Below are positions 22,196 through 24,470 of a stretch of DNA of 24,470 bases, piece after piece. This DNA is from JBEKYD01 sp049509915 (lineage in GTDB: Bacteria; Acidobacteriota; Terriglobia; Bryobacterales; Bryobacteraceae): positions 1 to 24,470 of the forward strand of contig JBEKZL010000150.1 in the NCBI GenBank assembly GCA_049509915.1, read 5' to 3'. Below the pieces are notes generated by a model. The model had not been told where the DNA came from and ran no database searches. It worked only from the letters and a program-made list of their open reading frames with translations. Position 1 is the stretch's first letter. Each line of letters opens with the position of its first letter. Position numbers and translations under genes: made by a program.

Positions 22196-23647
22196 ATGGT
22201 TTCAAGAGCCTTACGGACGGCCGCGGTTGGCGCGGCGCTGGCTACCATGGTTATCGCGCCGGCTTGCAGCAAGAAAGTCTATATCAATCCCATCGCCAAG
22301 GATACGCAGCAGCCGGATAAGGTGCTGTTCGACACTTCCATCGCCGACATCCAGCACGGCCGCTATGAGCGCGCTCGGCTGACGCTGCAAACGCTCATGA
22401 ACACCTACGACACCAGCGAGTATCTGGCCAAGGCGAAGCTGGCGGTTGCGGATAGCTGGTTCCGGGAGGGTGGCGCGCACGGACTGGCGCAGGCGGAAGC
22501 CGAATACAAGGACTTCATCCTGTTCTATCCACAGATGGAGGAATCGGCCGAGGCGCAGGAAAAGGTCTGCCAGATGCAGTACGACCAGGTCGACAAAGCC
22601 GACCGCGACAACCTGCACGCCCGTCGCGCCCTGGACGAATGCCGCACCATGCTGGCGCAATATCCGAATTCCAAGTTTGCGCCGGCGGCCCAGCAATACT
22701 TGCGCAACACGGAGGAAGTGCTGGCGGAGGGTGAGAACAAGGTCGGCACGTTCTACCTGGGCAAGGGCAGTTTCCCGGCCGCCACCAACCGCTTCCAGGC
22801 GATGACGGACCAGTATCCGCTCTATAGCAAGGGCGCGGACGCGCTGTGGGACATGGCCGAAGGCTATCATCACATGGGCGACAATTTCGAGAACCAGGAA
22901 GCCGCCGCCTATACCAAGATCGTGCAGGAATACCCGCTCAGCGCGCACGTGGCGGACGCCAAAGCCAAGCTCACCGCCATGCACCGCCCGGTGCCGGAGG
23001 CCGACCCGGTAGCTTATGCGCGCGAAAAGTTCGAGCAGCAGAACCGGCTGAAGCGTTCGCTATTGAGCAAGGCGACCGGGCCTTTCATTGGCAGGCCGGA
23101 CGTAACGCTGGCAGCCCGCTCGGGCACGCCGCAGATGACCGATTTCACGCCTTATGTCCCGGTGAGTGTGCCGCAAGTAGCGGGGATGGGCGACAACACG
23201 GTCACCGCCGGCCAGGGCGGCGGTACAGGCGGCTCGGATGTCAGCGCGGGCACGGTCGGATCCGACAAGTCGCTGATTGAAACGCAGCCGGACGCGCGCG
23301 AAGGCGGACCGGCGGCTACTCCGGCCGCCAACACGATTTCGCCGAAACCGTCGGATGCGAAAAATGCCACCGCTCCGCCGCCGGCGATAGCCGGACCCAA
23401 GCCTCTGCCCCAGAACCACACCGGCAACCTGACCCCCAAGCAACAGGCGCGGCTGCTGAAAAAGCAGCAGGACGCGATGCGGAAAAAGCAGGAAACGCAG
23501 GCCAAAGCGAAAAAGAGACAGCAGGACGAGGAAGACCGGAAGAAAAAGAAGAGCGGACAGCCGGCCGACACCCAGTCCGGACAGGCGAATCCGGCCAATT
23601 CGACGAATTCCGCAACAACCGCTCCGCCAACCACCGGCAAGCAATGA
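22196..23647 (+). CDS. BamD-like outer-membrane assembly lipoprotein with long C-terminal tail
   Basis: A 483-residue lipoprotein. The signal peptide ends in VIAPAC, with C24 as the likely lipidated residue. Tetratricopeptide-like helical pairs cover about 45-270 (DIQHGRYERARLTLQTLM, AEYKDFILFYP, KGSFPAATNRFQAMTDQYP, YTKIVQEYPLS), matching BamD/ComL of the BAM complex that inserts beta-barrel proteins. Ordinary BamD proteins end near 240-280 residues; here about 200 more follow, low in complexity: a Gly/Ser/Thr stretch, a Pro/Ala stretch, then a Lys/Gln/Arg-rich helix (about 415-455, with LLKKQQDAMRKKQ). The ATG at 22196 was chosen because GGGGA lies six bases upstream; an in-frame ATG at 22178 is the alternative. 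The gene follows rpe by 28 bases and overlaps the receiver gene by four (ATGA). Confidence 0.85.
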   Translation: MVSRALRTAAVGAALATMVIAPACSKKVYINPIAKDTQQPDKVLFDTSIADIQHGRYERARLTLQTLMNTYDTSEYLAKAKLAVADSWFREGGAHGLAQAEAEYKDFILFYPQMEESAEAQEKVCQMQYDQVDKADRDNLHARRALDECRTMLAQYPNSKFAPAAQQYLRNTEEVLAEGENKVGTFYLGKGSFPAATNRFQAMTDQYPLYSKGADALWDMAEGYHHMGDNFENQEAAAYTKIVQEYPLSAHVADAKAKLTAMHRPVPEADPVAYAREKFEQQNRLKRSLLSKATGPFIGRPDVTLAARSGTPQMTDFTPYVPVSVPQVAGMGDNTVTAGQGGGTGGSDVSAGTVGSDKSLIETQPDAREGGPAATPAANTISPKPSDAKNATAPPPAIAGPKPLPQNHTGNLTPKQQARLLKKQQDAMRKKQETQAKAKKRQQDEEDRKKKKSGQPADTQSGQANPANSTNSATTAPPTTGKQ

Positions 23648-24390
23648 ATCGTGTCTTGCTGGTTGACGACAGCCCGCACGCGCAGCGTATGGGCGAGCGG
23701 ATCCTGAGCGACGAGGGATTCGAAGTCGTCACCGTGAGCAATGCGGATGCGGCGCTGGTACGCCTGGAAGACGTGGATCCGGACGTGATCGTGGCCGACA
23801 CGGTGATGCCGGGGCGGACCGGCTACGAAATTTGCCAGTACGTGAAGCTGAGTCCGCGCCATCGGCACGTGAAGGTGATTCTCACAGCCGGCGTCTTGGA
23901 ACCTTTCGATGAAGAGCGGATCCGGCAGGCCGAAGCCGACGGGTCGCTCAAGAAGCCGTTCGAGGCCAGCGCGCTGGTGGGGCTGGTGCGGCCGTTGGCG
24001 GATGCGTCCGCCGCGGCTCGCGCCAATGCGGCCGCCGCCAAGCCTGCCAGCCAGGCTGTTTCCAAAGTGCCCGTCGCGCCCGCCGCACCTTTCATCGCGG
24101 TGGTGGACGCCGAACAGGTGCGCGCGGCGGTGACGGTTGCCCTCGACGCATCCATGGCCAATATGGTGGACGAGATTTCGCGCCGCGTGATTGCCGCCCT
24201 AAACGTGCGCAAGCACGAAACGCCGGCCTCGGCGCCGCCCTACGCGCCCATTGCACCCGAGCAACCGCGCGTGGCCCAACCGCCGCCGGCGCTCCGCGCC
24301 GACGCCGTGCGGCGCATCACTCCGGTGCGCACCCGCCATACTTCCGGTTCCTTTGTCAGTCTCGATATCAACCGCCCCGATCCCGAGTGA
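23644..24390 (+). CDS. Response-regulator receiver protein with Pro/Ala-rich tail
   Basis: A 248-residue protein. The receiver domain (about 1-120) has the acidic pair D8-D9, phospho-acceptor D52 (VADTVMPGRTG) and K104 (KKPF). After an Ala/Pro linker there is a helix-like segment (about 150-190: DAEQVRAAVTVALDASMANM followed by VDEISRRVIAALN), then another Pro-rich stretch. No DNA-binding, GGDEF, PilZ or enzymatic domain can be seen, so output is probably by protein contact. No kinase is encoded beside it. The start overlaps the bamD-like stop by four bases, and the stop lies three bases before the yajQ start, so the three are one operon. Confidence 0.88.
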   Translation: MNRVLLVDDSPHAQRMGERILSDEGFEVVTVSNADAALVRLEDVDPDVIVADTVMPGRTGYEICQYVKLSPRHRHVKVILTAGVLEPFDEERIRQAEADGSLKKPFEASALVGLVRPLADASAAARANAAAAKPASQAVSKVPVAPAAPFIAVVDAEQVRAAVTVALDASMANMVDEISRRVIAALNVRKHETPASAPPYAPIAPEQPRVAQPPPALRADAVRRITPVRTRHTSGSFVSLDINRPDPE

Positions 24391-24393
24391 CCT

Positions 24394-24470
24394 ATGCCCG
24401 ATAACAGCTTCGACGTGGTTTCCAAGATCGAAATACCTGAAGTCATGAATGCCGTGCAGCAGACTCAGAA
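24394..24470 (+). CDS. yajQ: YajQ family nucleotide-binding protein (5' end only)
   Basis: Only the first 25 codons are in the window: MPDNSFDVVSKIEIPEVMNA and then VQQTQ. This opening, with SFDVVSK followed by PEV-NA, is the distinctive start of YajQ, a small two-domain protein reported in some bacteria to bind cyclic di-GMP and act on transcription regulators. The ATG lies three bases after the receiver stop codon, continuing the operon. The rest of the gene is beyond the right edge. Confidence 0.88.
   Translation, partial: MPDNSFDVVSKIEIPEVMNAVQQTQ

Noticed and set aside
24251..24448. Small plus-strand frame across the receiver stop and yajQ start
   Set aside because: It is out of frame with two well supported genes and has no family character.

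Overview
The window is GC-rich bacterial chromosome. It most resembles an Acidobacteriota genome of the Solibacter/Bryobacter type. The clues are a 1355-residue Oar-like TonB-dependent receptor with an N-terminal carboxypeptidase-regulatory-like domain, a Tat-signal Gfo/Idh/MocA oxidoreductase, a CHASE2 histidine kinase paired with an NtrC-type regulator, a stand-alone HpnB-type glycosyltransferase, a KirBac channel, and a BamD with a very long tail. The assignment is inferred from gene style; no rRNA marker is present.

Layout. (1) 1-4164, minus strand: the CHASE2 kinase and the sigma-54 activator overlap as a two-component pair, followed by a separately promoted oxidoreductase that runs off the left edge. 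(2) 4250-6685, plus strand: an exported M1-type metallopeptidase, divergent from the kinase. (3) 6720-13406, minus strand, in transcription order: a conserved 136-residue protein, hpnB, a PcrA/UvrD helicase, a 52-residue very basic protein coupled to the helicase stop codon, an amino-acid permease, and an EpsC-type serine O-acetyltransferase. (4) 13510-14418, plus strand: a KirBac potassium channel, followed by a nested inverted repeat and a terminator. (5) 14595-18662, minus strand: the TonB-dependent receptor, with a near-consensus sigma-70 promoter (TTGACA, 17 bp, TAAAAT). (6) 18783-19228: two decayed toxin-antitoxin genes, an XRE antitoxin piece on the minus strand abutting a frameshifted PIN toxin piece on the plus strand. 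(7) 19287-24470, plus strand: a radical SAM/SPASM protein, then a tight cluster rsmB - rpe - bamD - receiver protein - yajQ (partial at the right edge).

Most genes are core or envelope functions and the window is not an obvious defence or mobile island. The least explained items are the basic micro-ORF behind pcrA, the nested palindrome at 14424-14527, the toxin-antitoxin remnants with a sigma-54-like motif inside them, the palindrome abutting the rsmB -10 box, and the linkage of an extended BamD to a receiver protein and YajQ. No complete new system could be demonstrated. No tRNA, rRNA, CRISPR array, transposase or attachment site was seen.
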